Part shown: one piece after another, positions 1 through 9,519 of the stretch
Layout: every line of letters starts with the position of its first letter
Position numbering within the stretch: position 1 is the first letter of the stretch
Source: Catenibacillus scindens
GTDB lineage: Bacteria; Bacillota; Clostridia; Lachnospirales; Lachnospiraceae
DNA length: 64,000 bases
Reading direction: 5' to 3'
Assembly: GCF_014202115.1 (NCBI RefSeq)
Contig: NZ_JACHFW010000001.1
Coordinates: 558,001-622,000, forward strand
Program-made: the position numbers and the translations under genes
Notes under the pieces: model-generated
What the model was told of the DNA's origin: nothing
What the model saw: only the letters and a program-made list of their open reading frames with translations
The model's database searches: none

Positions 1-461
1 ATCTGTTCGTGATCGTCATCAGATAAGGTGATCTGATCCTCCTCTGCCATGGTATTCCAGAACGCGGTCTGGAGAACCTGGCTTTCCACAAGACGTTTCA
101 GATAATCTCCGTAGGTCATCCCGTCCTCCGACAAAGTCATTGTCCAGTCAATAGACCCGGTGTATTCCATCTGAGTTCGCATACTCAGATAATTATAAAA
201 CAGCTCCGGCGCCATAATATCCACGCCGTCGATGGTCAGGGCCACAGCGTCAGGGTCCACCGGCTGGTTTTCAGTCACAGCCTCCGTCTCCTGAACATCC
301 GTCTCCGATTCCCCGCCGGTCTGCGCCCCGCTCTCCTCTGTCTGGGACGCCTGGGTCTGCCCGTTAGTATCCGCCGTATTTTCTCCGCAGCCGGCGATCA
401 TTCCAGCCGCGAGGCAGAGCGCCGCAGCCGCTGCAGTTGTTTTTTTCAGTAATTTAATCAT
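1..461 (-). CDS. PpiC/SurA/PrsA-like foldase lipoprotein, N-terminal part (cut by window edge)
   Basis: The reading frame opens with ATG at 461 and is still open at base 1, giving about 153 residues. It begins with a basic, Ala-rich signal peptide and a lipobox ending in AGC near residue 25, followed by a low-complexity linker rich in Thr, Glu and Gln. After the linker comes a segment (Ala-Leu-Thr-Ile-Asp-Gly, then Phe-Tyr-Asn-Tyr-Leu) of the kind seen in the N-terminal chaperone domain of SurA/PrsA-like peptidyl-prolyl isomerases. The catalytic parvulin domain would lie outside the window. Such proteins are lipid-anchored outside the membrane and help secreted proteins fold. It lies downstream of mfd on the same strand, as is common in Clostridia. 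The lipoprotein call is firm; the foldase call rests on the N-terminal pattern and context. Confidence 0.7.
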   Translation of the reverse strand, partial: MIKLLKKTTAAAAALCLAAGMIAGCGENTADTNGQTQASQTEESGAQTGGESETDVQETEAVTENQPVDPDAVALTIDGVDIMAPELFYNYLSMRTQMEYTGSIDWTMTLSEDGMTYGDYLKRLVESQVLQTAFWNTMAEEDQITLSDDDHEQ

Positions 462-488
462 GTTCCAATATCCTTTCCGGGAAAAGTT

Positions 489-575
489 GTAACTATTCGG
501 GGCGGCGCATCTTCTTGTCCGTCCTGTGGCCGGACAAGAAGCATCGGATGTTTTCCCGCCGCCCTAAACTGTTAC
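489..575. repeat. Palindromic intergenic repeat, copy a
   Basis: An 87-bp inverted structure fills the gap between mfd and the foldase gene. It starts GTAACTATTC and ends in the near-reverse complement AACTGTTAC. GGGCGGCG pairs with CGCCGCCC inside it, and a central hairpin has arms CTTCTTGTCCG and CGGACAAGAAG. The outer ends match other copies in the window. Confidence 0.75.
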
Positions 576-581
576 GAAAAA

Positions 582-3500
582 TTATTCCCCTGTTAATGTT
601 TTTATATCTGAGATAAGTATCTTCTCACAGCGGATCAGGTCAAATCCCGGCCCGCTTTTTGTTTTCACTGAAAAGTAAGGGTTATCCCCCATAGTAAACT
701 TCATGGCCCCCCGGTACTTTTCCAGAAGAGGACCAATACGCTCCCCCCGAACTTTGGCCCGTGGAAACATAGTCACTTTTGTCTCATTGCCCCGATGGGT
801 AATCGCAGAAACCCCCGCGCTGTGAGCAAGGGCTTTCACCAAGGCAATGCCTAGAAGATTCTGGACAGCTTTAGGCAGCTCTCCAAACCGGTCCATCAGC
901 TCGTCGGCCATCTCCTCATATTCCTCCTGGGAAGATATGGCCGCAATACGCTTATAAATATCCAGCTTTTGGAACTCGTTGCGAATGTAGGTTGCAGGAA
1001 TATAGGCGTCCATATCAAGGTCAATAGTCGTCTCGAAATCTTCCTCAACTTCTTCGCCCCGCTGTTCCTTCACCGCCTCGTTGAGCATTTTGCAGTACAG
1101 ATCATAACCTACAGCCTCCATATGTCCGCTCTGCTGCTCACCGAGAAGATTTCCCGCCCCCCGGATCTCCAGATCTCTCATAGCGATCTTAAACCCGGAG
1201 CCAAGCTCTGTAAATTCACGGATAGCCGACAGACGTTTTTCCGCCACTTCCCGAAGGATAGTGTTACGCCGGTACATTAAAAAGGCGTAGGCAGTGCGGT
1301 TGGACCGCCCTACCCGGCCGCGGAGCTGATAGAGCTGGGACAGTCCAAGTTTATCCGCGTCATGGATGATCATTGTATTCACATTGGAAATATCAAGTCC
1401 CGTCTCAATAATGGTTGTGGATACAAGGACGTCGATCTCACCGTTAATAAAACCATACATGATCTTTTCCAACTCCCGCTCGTTCATCTGCCCGTGGGCG
1501 TAGGCCACCTGGGCGTCAGGCACTAGCCGGCTGATAGCCGCAGCCATTTCCTGGATACCGTTGACCCGGTTAAATACATAGTAGACCTGGCCCCCTCTGG
1601 ACAGCTCACGGTTAATCGCCTCCCGGACCATTTCCTCATTAAACTCCATGACATAGGTCTGAACAGGCATGCGGTCCATGGGCGGTTCTTCCAGCACACT
1701 CATATCCCGTATCCCCACCAGGCTCATATGGAGGGTCCTTGGTATAGGTGTGGCTGTCAGCGTAAGAACATCCACGTTTTCCTTCATTTTTTTAATTTTC
1801 TCTTTGTGGGTCACCCCGAAGCGCTGCTCCTCATCGACAATGAGTAGGCCCAGGTCTTTAAATTCCACATCTTTGGACAGTACCCGGTGGGTTCCGATAA
1901 GGATATCCACCATGCCTTTTTTCAATTCCTTCAAGGTGGCCGTCTGTTGGGCTTTTGACCGGAACCGGCATAAAAGATCCACAGTCACCGGATAATCTTT
2001 CATCCTCTGGACAAAGGTATTATAGTGCTGCTGGGCCAGGATGGTGGTAGGCACTAACAGCACCACCTGTTTTCCATCCTGCACTGCCTTGAAGGCGGCC
2101 CGGATGGCCACCTCAGTCTTTCCGTAGCCCACGTCGCCGCAGATGAGCCGGTCCATAATCTTTGTGCTTTCCATATCCTTTTTCGTGGCCTCAATAGCTG
2201 TGAGCTGATCCGCCGTTTCTTCATAGGGAAACATTTCCTCAAACTCCCGCTGCCACACTGTATCCGGACTGTAGGCAAATCCGGTCTTTGACTCCCTTGC
2301 AGCGTAAAGGCGGATAAGGTCTGTGGCCAGTTCCCGGACAGCCTTGTGTACCTTTGCCCTGGTCTTCCCCCACTCAGGGCCGCCCAGCTTGTTCAATTTC
2401 GGATGCCGCCCTCCGGCTCCGGCGTACTTTTGTATCATATCCAACTGGGTGGCCAGAATATAAAGGTTTCCTCCGGCGGCATACTGAATCTTTATATAAT
2501 CCTTGGTAACACCGTCCACCTCCACCTTCTCAATCCCCTGGTAAACTCCCAATCCATGATTTTCATGGATGACATAGTCGCCCACGGAAAGATCAGCAAA
2601 ACTGCGGACCTTCTCCCCTTCATGGATTTTAGGGCGGCGTTTTTTCTTCTTTTCTTCCCCGAAAATATCGCTCTCCGCCACAATGGCAAACTTAATAAGA
2701 GGGTACTCCATCCCCCGGCCAAGGCTGCCGTGGACGATCATGATTTCCCCGCTCTGGACAATCCGGTCCATATCCGGGGTATAAAAAGCGTTCAGATCAT
2801 ATTCTGTCAGGTCTTTGGCCAGCCGCTGGGCGCGGGTCTGGGAGCGGCACACTAAAATGATCCGGTACTGCCCCCTTTTCCACCGCTCCAGTTCTTTTAC
2901 AAGCAGCTCAAAATTGCTGTTGTATGGATTGATGGATTTTACTGTCAGATTATAGCTCTCTTTCACCGTAAGCTCCCGTATCCGCTGGGCGATAGTGCTG
3001 AGCATCACCGTTTTTCCCATTTCCAGACGGGCAAAAATGGTCCGGCTCATAAAAAGCACGTCCATCTGTCCGGAAAGAATATAGCCCTTCTCCAGACGCC
3101 CGGTCATCCCCTCATGGAACTCCAGCTCCACCGCCCGGCACTTTTCTTCCAGCCGCACCGGCTCATCCAGGAAAAAGACTGTTTCTTCCCTTGAAAAATA
3201 TTCCAAAAAAGAACATGTATTTCCGTAAAAGTAGGGGATAAAGCTGTCAATATTTATAGAAGAGTAAGTTTCCTCGATCCCTTCCAAAAGCTCGTCGATC
3301 GTCTGGTTCAGATGGAGGGCCGCGTCATTATTTTTGTCTTTTAAAAATTTCTTTACCCCTTCATCTCTGGCCCGGCGTATTTTATCCACGCCTGCATTTA
3401 AGATCTCTTTTGTAAATACAAACTCTGAGGCGGGATAAATGGTCAATGTTTCCACCTGCTCAATAGAACGCTGGCTCTCCACATCAAAGCTGCGAATAGA

Positions 3501-4097
3501 ATCCACCTCATCGTCCCACAACTCAATACGATAAGGGCAGTCATCGGACATATTATAAATGTCGATAATGCCGCCGCGGACGGCAAACTGTCCGGGACCT
3601 TCCACCTGTCCCACACGCTCAAAGCCCATATTCAGCAGCCGGATCTTTAAATCCTCCGTATCAACGACTGCCCCGCTCTCCACAATGATCTGATGGGAAC
3701 GGATCAGCGACAGGGGAAGTACCCGGTCTAAGAGAGCATCAATGGTTGTGACCACGGTGAGGGGTTCGCCATCCAAAAGCCGGCGGATCACTTTCAGCCG
3801 CTGGCTGACAATCAGATTGCCATGAATATCCACGTTGTAAAAAATCACATCTTTCGCCGGATAAAAAAGAACGTTCCGGTCAAAAAAACGGTAGTCTTCA
3901 TAAAGCTCCCTGGCTTTTGCCTCGTCATAAGTGATCAGGATCTTATACTTAAAATCCCCGGAAAGAGCCCAGGCAAAGTGACTTTTCTGGGCGTCAATGC
4001 ATCCGTCAATATGGATAGGCAGCCGGTCTTTCCCGATATCCTCCCGGATTTTCTCAAATTCGCCCATCTCCTGCAACGGTTCAAAAAAAGCTTTCAA
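582..4097 (-). CDS. mfd: Transcription-repair coupling factor Mfd
   Basis: This 1171-residue protein has the full Mfd architecture. UvrB-like domains occupy about residues 20-340. An RNA-polymerase-interacting CarD-like domain starts near residue 505 (motif YVIHENHGLGVYQG). A RecG-like translocase follows, with Walker A GDVGYGKTEVA near 650, DEEQRFG near 754 and RGRVGRS near 950, and then the C-terminal TRCF domain. Mfd is a cytosolic ATPase that removes stalled RNA polymerase at DNA lesions and recruits UvrA. The start is TTG at 4097, with GGAGGGAG a few bases upstream. The gap to pth is only 28 bp, so the two are probably co-transcribed. Length and motifs are normal. Confidence 0.97.
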   Translation of the reverse strand: MKAFFEPLQEMGEFEKIREDIGKDRLPIHIDGCIDAQKSHFAWALSGDFKYKILITYDEAKARELYEDYRFFDRNVLFYPAKDVIFYNVDIHGNLIVSQRLKVIRRLLDGEPLTVVTTIDALLDRVLPLSLIRSHQIIVESGAVVDTEDLKIRLLNMGFERVGQVEGPGQFAVRGGIIDIYNMSDDCPYRIELWDDEVDSIRSFDVESQRSIEQVETLTIYPASEFVFTKEILNAGVDKIRRARDEGVKKFLKDKNNDAALHLNQTIDELLEGIEETYSSINIDSFIPYFYGNTCSFLEYFSREETVFFLDEPVRLEEKCRAVELEFHEGMTGRLEKGYILSGQMDVLFMSRTIFARLEMGKTVMLSTIAQRIRELTVKESYNLTVKSINPYNSNFELLVKELERWKRGQYRIILVCRSQTRAQRLAKDLTEYDLNAFYTPDMDRIVQSGEIMIVHGSLGRGMEYPLIKFAIVAESDIFGEEKKKKRRPKIHEGEKVRSFADLSVGDYVIHENHGLGVYQGIEKVEVDGVTKDYIKIQYAAGGNLYILATQLDMIQKYAGAGGRHPKLNKLGGPEWGKTRAKVHKAVRELATDLIRLYAARESKTGFAYSPDTVWQREFEEMFPYEETADQLTAIEATKKDMESTKIMDRLICGDVGYGKTEVAIRAAFKAVQDGKQVVLLVPTTILAQQHYNTFVQRMKDYPVTVDLLCRFRSKAQQTATLKELKKGMVDILIGTHRVLSKDVEFKDLGLLIVDEEQRFGVTHKEKIKKMKENVDVLTLTATPIPRTLHMSLVGIRDMSVLEEPPMDRMPVQTYVMEFNEEMVREAINRELSRGGQVYYVFNRVNGIQEMAAAISRLVPDAQVAYAHGQMNERELEKIMYGFINGEIDVLVSTTIIETGLDISNVNTMIIHDADKLGLSQLYQLRGRVGRSNRTAYAFLMYRRNTILREVAEKRLSAIREFTELGSGFKIAMRDLEIRGAGNLLGEQQSGHMEAVGYDLYCKMLNEAVKEQRGEEVEEDFETTIDLDMDAYIPATYIRNEFQKLDIYKRIAAISSQEEYEEMADELMDRFGELPKAVQNLLGIALVKALAHSAGVSAITHRGNETKVTMFPRAKVRGERIGPLLEKYRGAMKFTMGDNPYFSVKTKSGPGFDLIRCEKILISDIKTLTGE

Positions 4098-4125
4098 ATG
4101 GTCTCCCTCCCGTTTTACAAAGCTG

Positions 4126-4695
4126 TCATTTTTTCTTTGCGTTATATGTGTTCATCGCCGCGGCCACGCCTTCCCTCAGGATCATTTCCACAGCGTCCGC
4201 AGCCAGATCTACCGCCTCGTCCATAATCTTCCTGTCCTCCGGACTAAAACGGGCCAGCACATAATCTGCCAGATCCCAGCCTTTGGGCTTCTCTCCCACG
4301 CCCACCCGGACTCGTGGAAATTCCTGTGTTCCCAGATGAGCGATAATATTTTTAATGCCGTTATGCCCACCGGCGCTGCCTTTTTGCCGGACACGGAGCT
4401 GCCCCGGTTCCAGATTAATATCATCGTAGATAACGATAATATTTTCAGGTTCCGTTTTATAGTAATCCGCCACTTCACGAACCGCCTCGCCGGACAGGTT
4501 CATATAGGTCTGGGGTTTGATCAAAATCACCCGCTCACCTTCCAGTATAGCCTTTGCGTACAGAACTTTATTCTTTCTCACAGTGACCTGTGTACGGCAC
4601 CGGTCTGCCAGGCGGTCGATTACCTCAAAGCCAATGTTATGGCGGGTTCCTTCATAAGTCTTGGTCGGATTTCCCAACCCTGCGATTATATACAT
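4126..4695 (-). CDS. pth: Peptidyl-tRNA hydrolase
   Basis: The 189-residue protein matches the usual size of bacterial Pth. It shows the N-terminal GLGNP motif (residues 6-10), TRHNIGF with catalytic His19, a YDDINLEPG segment holding the catalytic Asp, and the glycine-rich GSAGGHNG loop. Pth releases peptides from tRNAs dropped by the ribosome and is essential in most bacteria. It sits between spoVG and mfd, a conserved Firmicutes arrangement. The ATG at 4695 follows GGTGAGAT. A -10 box of its own may lie just upstream, although two terminator-like hairpins separate it from spoVG. Confidence 0.96.
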   Translation of the reverse strand: MYIIAGLGNPTKTYEGTRHNIGFEVIDRLADRCRTQVTVRKNKVLYAKAILEGERVILIKPQTYMNLSGEAVREVADYYKTEPENIIVIYDDINLEPGQLRVRQKGSAGGHNGIKNIIAHLGTQEFPRVRVGVGEKPKGWDLADYVLARFSPEDRKIMDEAVDLAADAVEMILREGVAAAMNTYNAKKK

Positions 4696-4726
4696 ATCTC
4701 ACCAGCTTTCTTTTTGTTGCCCCTCT

Positions 4727-4756
4727 ATTATACGCACAAAAAAAAGCCCTTTGCAA
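4727..4756 (-). promoter_or_regulatory. Possible pth-mfd promoter overlapping a terminator
   Basis: On the minus strand TTGCAA (4756-4751) and TATAAT (4732-4727) are 18 bp apart, upstream of pth. The -35 box lies inside the hairpin of the preceding terminator-like element. The spacing and the perfect -10 box are visible; activity is inferred. Confidence 0.45.
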
Positions 4757-4763
4757 GGGGCAG
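4736..4763 (-). terminator. Second terminator-like hairpin after spoVG
   Basis: Read on the minus strand, CCCCTTGCAAAGGGC folds into a short GC hairpin followed by eight T residues. It lies after the stronger spoVG terminator, giving a tandem arrangement before pth. Confidence 0.55.
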
Positions 4764-4781
4764 CCGGAGAAACTTATTAAA

Positions 4782-4822
4782 AAGACCGCACTGCGGACAG
4801 ATAATGTCCGCCATGCGGTCTT
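4782..4822 (-). terminator. spoVG terminator
   Basis: An imperfect 18-bp stem (outer arms AAGACCGCA and TGCGGTCTT, inner arms GCGGACA and TGTCCGC, loop GATAA) is followed on the minus strand by a T-rich tract. It begins about 30 bp after the spoVG stop codon. Confidence 0.8.
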
Positions 4823-4854
4823 AAAATTCTTTCAGACAGCCTTTTTAGCCTTCT

Positions 4855-5145
4855 TTAAAACTGGGCCTGCGCTTCTTCCTCTTCACTTTCCAGAGCAGCG
4901 ATCTCGTATTTCTGGAGAATGATATTTTGTATCCTCTCCCGTGTCTCGGAATTAATAGGATGGGCAATATCACGATACTCCCCGTCTGCCGCTTTTCTGC
5001 TGGGCATTGCGATAAATAAGCCTTTTTCTCCTTCAATCACTTTAATATCATGGACAACAAACTCATTATCCAGGGTAATGGATACAACGGCTTTCATTTT
5101 ACCTTCTTTGCTGACTTTTCGTACTCTCACATCTGTAATCTGCAT
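4855..5145 (-). CDS. spoVG: Regulatory protein SpoVG
   Basis: The 96-residue protein is a typical SpoVG. It starts [11 protein letters not shown] and contains the family's conserved segment FIAMPSRK near the middle and [11 protein letters not shown] toward the C terminus, with an acidic tail. SpoVG is a small site-specific DNA- and RNA-binding protein that affects septum formation and sporulation in Bacillus and virulence-gene expression in other Firmicutes. It suggests a sporulating lineage but is also found in non-sporulating Firmicutes. Its own strong terminator lies downstream, so it is probably a single-gene unit or the end of a glg transcript. Confidence 0.96.
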   Translation of the reverse strand: MQITDVRVRKVSKEGKMKAVVSITLDNEFVVHDIKVIEGEKGLFIAMPSRKAADGEYRDIAHPINSETRERIQNIILQKYEIAALESEEEEAQAQF

Positions 5146-5197
5146 AGTGCAAGTCCCCCTTAAGTTCTTAACATATTCAATTCAATGGCTGCCTTAA

Positions 5198-6325
5198 TCA
5201 AAGAATATAGCGCTCATTGTCTTCAATAACAACTTTTATCTTTCCATCTTCACCGGTGTAGGAAGTATTTGCCCGGATCGTATCTCTGCTCTCTACAATA
5301 CAGTTCTCAATCACTGTATTATCGCCGATATAGACATCATTTAAAATGATGGAATTGCGGATCACACAGTTGTTTCCAACATAAACTTTCTTAAAAAGAA
5401 CAGAATCTTCCACATCCCCGTTGACAATACAGCCACTGGAGATCAGACTGTTTTTCACGTTGGCTCCGGGATTAAACTTGGCCGGCGGCAAGTCCGCAAT
5501 CTTTGAGTAAACGCTGGGATATTCCTTGAAAAAGTAATCCCTCACTTCTTTTTTTAGGAAATCCTTATTGGCCTTAAAATAGGAATCCAGGGTGGCGATA
5601 TTGCGCCAGTACCCTTCCATCTTATAGCCGAAGATCCGTTTCTGCTCCTTATATCTTACAAGAATATCCTGAACAAAATCATTTCTCTGCTCCCCATGGG
5701 CTTTCTCCAGAAGCTCAATGAGATGCCTGCGCCGGATTACGTAAATTCCCGTAGACACAAGATTCTGACGGGCCACCAGAGGTTTCTCCTCAAAATCAGT
5801 GATACGTTCCTGATCATCCAGCTTTATAACACCAAAGCGGGTCAGATCGTCTTCCTCAGGATCCATCTCTTTATAGACAACAGTGATGTCCGCTTTTCTG
5901 GAAATATGATATTCCAGCACTTTATTGTAATCCAGTTTGTAGATACAGTCCCCGGAAGTGATGATCACATAGGGTTCATGACAGTCCTTCAGGAAATCCA
6001 GGTTCTGATAAATAGCATCTGCCGTCCCCCGGTACCAGTAACTGTTATCATCGGTGATGGTGGGAGTGAGAACAAAAAGTCCTCCCTGCTTTCTGCCAAA
6101 ATCCCACCATTTGGATGAGTTTAAATGCTGATTTAATGACCGGGCGTTATACTGGGTCATGACAGCGACTTTCTTAATATGGGAATTGGTCATATTGCTC
6201 AGAGCAAAATCCACACAGCGAAAGCTTCCCGCAACGGGCATCGCCGCGACAGCTCTGCGTTTGGATAATTCTTCCATCTTATTATTGCTTCCGCCTGCCA
6301 ATACAATACCTATTGCTCTCATCAC
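5198..6325 (-). CDS. glgD: Glucose-1-phosphate adenylyltransferase, GlgD subunit
   Basis: This 375-residue protein has a nucleotidyltransferase N-terminal domain and a C-terminal left-handed beta-helix with hexapeptide-like turns. The nucleotide loop is [13 protein letters not shown] rather than the canonical GGxGxRL seen in its neighbour, which is the hallmark of the GlgD subtype. In Firmicutes GlgD pairs with the catalytic GlgC subunit to make ADP-glucose for glycogen synthesis. The gene starts 4 bp inside the end of glgC (ATGA overlap), indicating translational coupling. Its main role is probably regulatory or stabilising, which is known for the family and not tested here. Confidence 0.94.
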   Translation of the reverse strand: MMRAIGIVLAGGSNNKMEELSKRRAVAAMPVAGSFRCVDFALSNMTNSHIKKVAVMTQYNARSLNQHLNSSKWWDFGRKQGGLFVLTPTITDDNSYWYRGTADAIYQNLDFLKDCHEPYVIITSGDCIYKLDYNKVLEYHISRKADITVVYKEMDPEEDDLTRFGVIKLDDQERITDFEEKPLVARQNLVSTGIYVIRRRHLIELLEKAHGEQRNDFVQDILVRYKEQKRIFGYKMEGYWRNIATLDSYFKANKDFLKKEVRDYFFKEYPSVYSKIADLPPAKFNPGANVKNSLISSGCIVNGDVEDSVLFKKVYVGNNCVIRNSIILNDVYIGDNTVIENCIVESRDTIRANTSYTGEDGKIKVVIEDNERYIL

Positions 6326-7593
6326 ATATCACCTGCCTTAATTATTGCCTGTCCGCCTGCCAGTAACCCATCCGGATAATCTTCTGCAAAAGTAACGCCG
6401 GAAATCGCTGTATTTTTACCGATCTTTACATCTGACGGAATCTCTGAGTTTTCAGCGATCGTCACAAGATCAAAAGCGTAAACCTTGGGGTTTAAGACAC
6501 TAGGCGCAAACTCGCCCACGCCCATCTCCACATGATCGCCCACCTTCACATTCTCGCCGATAATGGCCTTATCAATGACACAGCCGGCTCCGATGGACGC
6601 GCCCCGCATAATAATAGAATTTTTCACCACGGCGCCCTCGCCGATGGTCACGCCGGCGCCAATGACGCTTCCGGACACTTCGCCGTAAACTTCAGCGCCC
6701 TCGCCGATGATGCACCGCTCCACTTTTGAGGACTCCCCAAAGTAAAGAGGCGTGATAATATCATTGTTGGTGTAGATCTTCCAAAATTCCTCATACAAAT
6801 TAAATTCGGGAATAATGTCGATCAGCTCCATATTGGCTTCCCAGTAGGAACCTAAAGTTCCCACATCTTTCCAGTATCCATTAAACTCATAAACATAGCA
6901 GTTATGGTTTTTATCATGAACGTAAGGGATCACATGCTTTCCAAAATCACAACCGGGGACGCTCTTTAATGTCAGAAGTGCTTCCTTCAAAACACTCCAG
7001 TTAAAAATATAAATACCCATGGACGCCAGATTGCTGCTGGGTTTCTCCGGCTTCTCCTCAAATTCCTGAATATTGCCGGTGGCATCCGCCACCACAACTC
7101 CAAACCGGCTGGCCTCCTCCCAGGGCACCGGCATACAGGCGATGGTCACATCGGCATTTCTTGATTTGTGATAGTCCAGCATCACCTCATAGTCCATCTT
7201 ATAAATATGATCTCCTCCAAGGATCAGTACATATTCTGGATGATAACTCTCTATGTACTCCATATTCTGATAGATGGCGTTGGCTGTACCGGAGTACCAA
7301 TCGGAATGTTCGGTCTTCTCGTAAGGCGGAAGAAGGGTCACTCCGCCGTAATTACGGTCCAGATCCCATGGAACACCGATGCCGATATGGGTATTCAGCT
7401 TTAAATGTCTGTACTGCGTCAAAACACCTACCGTGTCGATACCGGAGTTGATGCAGTTGCTTAAAGGGAAATCAATGATTCTATATTTGCCGCCAAATGC
7501 AACGGCGGGCTTGGCCACATTGGCAGTCAGGACTCCCAGCCTGCTGCCCTGGCCTCCCGCCAGCAGCATTGCTATCATTTCTTTCTTGATCAC
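6322..7593 (-). CDS. glgC: Glucose-1-phosphate adenylyltransferase, catalytic GlgC subunit
   Basis: The 423-residue protein carries the intact loop [10 protein letters not shown] near the N terminus, [15 protein letters not shown] (fructose-bisphosphate/ATP-binding region), [10 protein letters not shown] and EEKP motifs, and a C-terminal beta-helix. It converts glucose-1-phosphate and ATP to ADP-glucose, the committed step of bacterial glycogen synthesis. It is the first gene of the glgC-glgD pair and has a good sigma-A-type promoter about 105 bp upstream. GlgA and GlgB are not in the window. Confidence 0.96.
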   Translation of the reverse strand: MIKKEMIAMLLAGGQGSRLGVLTANVAKPAVAFGGKYRIIDFPLSNCINSGIDTVGVLTQYRHLKLNTHIGIGVPWDLDRNYGGVTLLPPYEKTEHSDWYSGTANAIYQNMEYIESYHPEYVLILGGDHIYKMDYEVMLDYHKSRNADVTIACMPVPWEEASRFGVVVADATGNIQEFEEKPEKPSSNLASMGIYIFNWSVLKEALLTLKSVPGCDFGKHVIPYVHDKNHNCYVYEFNGYWKDVGTLGSYWEANMELIDIIPEFNLYEEFWKIYTNNDIITPLYFGESSKVERCIIGEGAEVYGEVSGSVIGAGVTIGEGAVVKNSIIMRGASIGAGCVIDKAIIGENVKVGDHVEMGVGEFAPSVLNPKVYAFDLVTIAENSEIPSDVKIGKNTAISGVTFAEDYPDGLLAGGQAIIKAGDM

Positions 7594-7696
7594 GCAATCA
7601 CCTCTTGTTGTTTTATTTATGTGTTAAACTGAGTTTATCGGCGGGCTGACTGGCCTTAATAATAAAGCAGCAGTACATGTCCACCATGTGTTTTTC

Positions 7697-7725
7697 ATTA
7701 TACCACCATTCCTTCTAAATGTGAA
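7697..7725 (-). promoter_or_regulatory. glgCD promoter
   Basis: Minus strand: TTCACA (7725-7720), 17-bp spacer, perfect TATAAT (7702-7697), placing the start of transcription about 100 bp upstream of the glgC ATG. Confidence 0.7.
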
Positions 7726-7991
7726 TACTTTTACCAGTTTTTTTTATTTTTAAGCTTCTAATCTATGCAATCTTACCATTTTTCGAGTTTTTTCGTCTCA
7801 ATTCGATTCGTTCTTTTGAATATATTTACACAGGAGCAAAGACCATTTTTTAGATATTTTTACCCTACACAACTGTTTGACCCTCACAAGGATCACTATT
7901 TTACGCCGGAAGCAGCAAGGATTATGGCTTCTGTGAAAAGTCATAAACTGTTATGCTTTTCGTAACAGTTCCCCTTTTTTACATAAAGCCT

Positions 7992-8020
7992 TTGCTTTTT
8001 TTATAAACTGTGTTTATAAT
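7992..8020 (+). promoter_or_regulatory. murC promoter
   Basis: TTGCTT (7992-7997), 17-bp spacer, perfect TATAAT (8015-8020). The inferred transcript starts near 8027 and leaves a leader of about 110 nt before murC. Confidence 0.7.
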
Positions 8021-8073
8021 GAACATAAATCATGATGAAGGTCAAATTAATATTTCACCTGGCACTGGCATAT

Positions 8074-8110
8074 AGCCCCCTCACGGGGTTCGCCAAATGG
8101 CCGGGCTTTT
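8074..8110 (+). promoter_or_regulatory. Structured murC leader, possible attenuator
   Basis: Within the murC leader, AGCCC (8074-8078) can pair with GGGCT (8103-8107), followed by a T-run. Alternatively CCCC and GGGG (8077-8088) form a smaller competing hairpin, and GCC/GGC (8092-8101) a third. I recognise no known riboswitch class. Confidence 0.4.
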
Positions 8111-8139
8111 ATAAATAACAGACAGGATGTGTATAATTT

Positions 8140-9516
8140 ATGTACCAGTTAAATTTTGACAGCCCTATTAAAGTACATTTCATGGGCATCGGCGGTATCA
8201 GTATGAGCGGCTTGGCAGAAGTACTCCTGGACCGGGGCTTTACAGTGACCGGTTCTGACAGCCACGAAAGCAGCATCACCCGCCATCTTGAATCCCAGGG
8301 TGTTGCCATACACTACGGGCAGTGCGCCCAGAATATTACCGACGATATTGATCTTATTGTCTATACCGCTGCCATTCACCCGGATAACCCTGAATTTGTA
8401 GCGGCCAAACAGCACAATATCCCTATGATGGACAGGGCAGAACTTTTAGGACAGATCATGAAGCACTATAAAAATTCTGTGGCTATTGCCGGGACTCACG
8501 GAAAAACAACAACGACATCCATGCTGTCCCATATTCTCCTTGAAAACAAGTGCGACCCCACCATCAGCGTGGGCGGTATTCTCAAAGCTATCCACGGGAA
8601 TTTCCGCATCGGCCGCTCCCCCTATTTTGTCACTGAAGCCTGCGAGTACACCAACAGTTTTCTAAAACTCGCTCCTAAAATGTCTGTCATACTTAATATA
8701 GAAGAAGACCATCTGGATTTCTTTAAAGATCTACAGGATATCCGCCATTCCTTCCGGGAATTTGCCCATAAACTTCCAGAGAACGGGACGCTGATCATCC
8801 ACGGCGGCATTAGTCATCTCCAGGAGATCACCGAAGGGCTGAATTGTGAGGTTGTCACATTCGGTCTTGACCGGTCAAACGATTTTTCCGCCTCCAATAT
8901 TACTTTTGATGATATGGCTCTGGGAAGCTTCGACCTGATGATCCGCAATGAATTTGTTGATCACATCCAGTTAAATGTCACAGGGCTCCACAATATTACC
9001 AACGCTCTGGCAGCCATCGCCGCCGCTGTACGCCTTAATATCCCCATGGCGGATATCCGGCAGGGCCTTTTAAACTATGATGGGACAGATCGCCGTTTTG
9101 AATATAAAGGTTCCTTTAACGGCGTTACAGTAATCGACGATTACGCCCACCACCCCACAGAAATCCACGCCACGCTGACCACAGCCCAGAAATATCCCCA
9201 CAAAACACTGTGGTGCGTTTTCCAGCCCCACACTTACTCCCGGACAAAGGCCTTTTTGCCGGATTTCGCCAAAGCTCTCAGTGCGGCGGACAAAGTTGTT
9301 CTGGCGGATATTTTCCCAGCCCGGGAAACTGATCCAGGAGATATCCACTCCAGGGATATACAGAAACTCCTCGCTGATCAGGGAAAAGATGTATGGTATT
9401 TTCCATCCTTTGAGGAGATTGAAAATTTTCTTCAAAAAAATTGTACCCACGGTGATTTGTTGATAACTATGGGTGCGGGAGACGTTGTAAACATTGGTGA
9501 AGATCTGATTCGTTAA
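8140..9516 (+). CDS. murC: UDP-N-acetylmuramate--L-alanine ligase
   Basis: The 458-residue protein has the Mur ligase layout. The N-terminal Rossmann-like domain includes the FMGIGGISMSGLAE motif (from residue 14). The ATP-binding loop is GTHGKTTTT (118-126), and the C-terminal domain contains DDYAHHPTEI and a HTYSRT motif. MurC adds L-alanine to UDP-MurNAc in the cytosol, the first amino-acid step of peptidoglycan precursor synthesis. It has its own promoter and terminator, so it is probably transcribed alone. The ATG at 8140 has only a modest SD (AGGAT), leaving room for control through the structured leader. Confidence 0.97.
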   Translation: MYQLNFDSPIKVHFMGIGGISMSGLAEVLLDRGFTVTGSDSHESSITRHLESQGVAIHYGQCAQNITDDIDLIVYTAAIHPDNPEFVAAKQHNIPMMDRAELLGQIMKHYKNSVAIAGTHGKTTTTSMLSHILLENKCDPTISVGGILKAIHGNFRIGRSPYFVTEACEYTNSFLKLAPKMSVILNIEEDHLDFFKDLQDIRHSFREFAHKLPENGTLIIHGGISHLQEITEGLNCEVVTFGLDRSNDFSASNITFDDMALGSFDLMIRNEFVDHIQLNVTGLHNITNALAAIAAAVRLNIPMADIRQGLLNYDGTDRRFEYKGSFNGVTVIDDYAHHPTEIHATLTTAQKYPHKTLWCVFQPHTYSRTKAFLPDFAKALSAADKVVLADIFPARETDPGDIHSRDIQKLLADQGKDVWYFPSFEEIENFLQKNCTHGDLLITMGAGDVVNIGEDLIR

Positions 9517-9519
9517 GAG

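Larger units (their letters stand above)
7594..8139. other. Divergent intergenic region glgC / murC
   Basis: This 546-bp AT-rich gap holds no convincing gene. It contains the minus-strand glgC promoter, the plus-strand murC promoter and a structured murC leader. An 8-bp perfect inverted repeat (AACTGTTA ... TAACAGTT, 7946-7970) resembles the ends of the palindromic repeats elsewhere. A 66-codon open frame at 7765-7965 has no SD site and atypical composition, so I do not call it. Confidence 0.6.

Noticed and set aside
8027-8139. murC leader as a known riboswitch (guanidine-II, preQ1, fluoride)
   Set aside because: No ACGR loops or other conserved cores of these classes are present; kept only as an unnamed structured leader.
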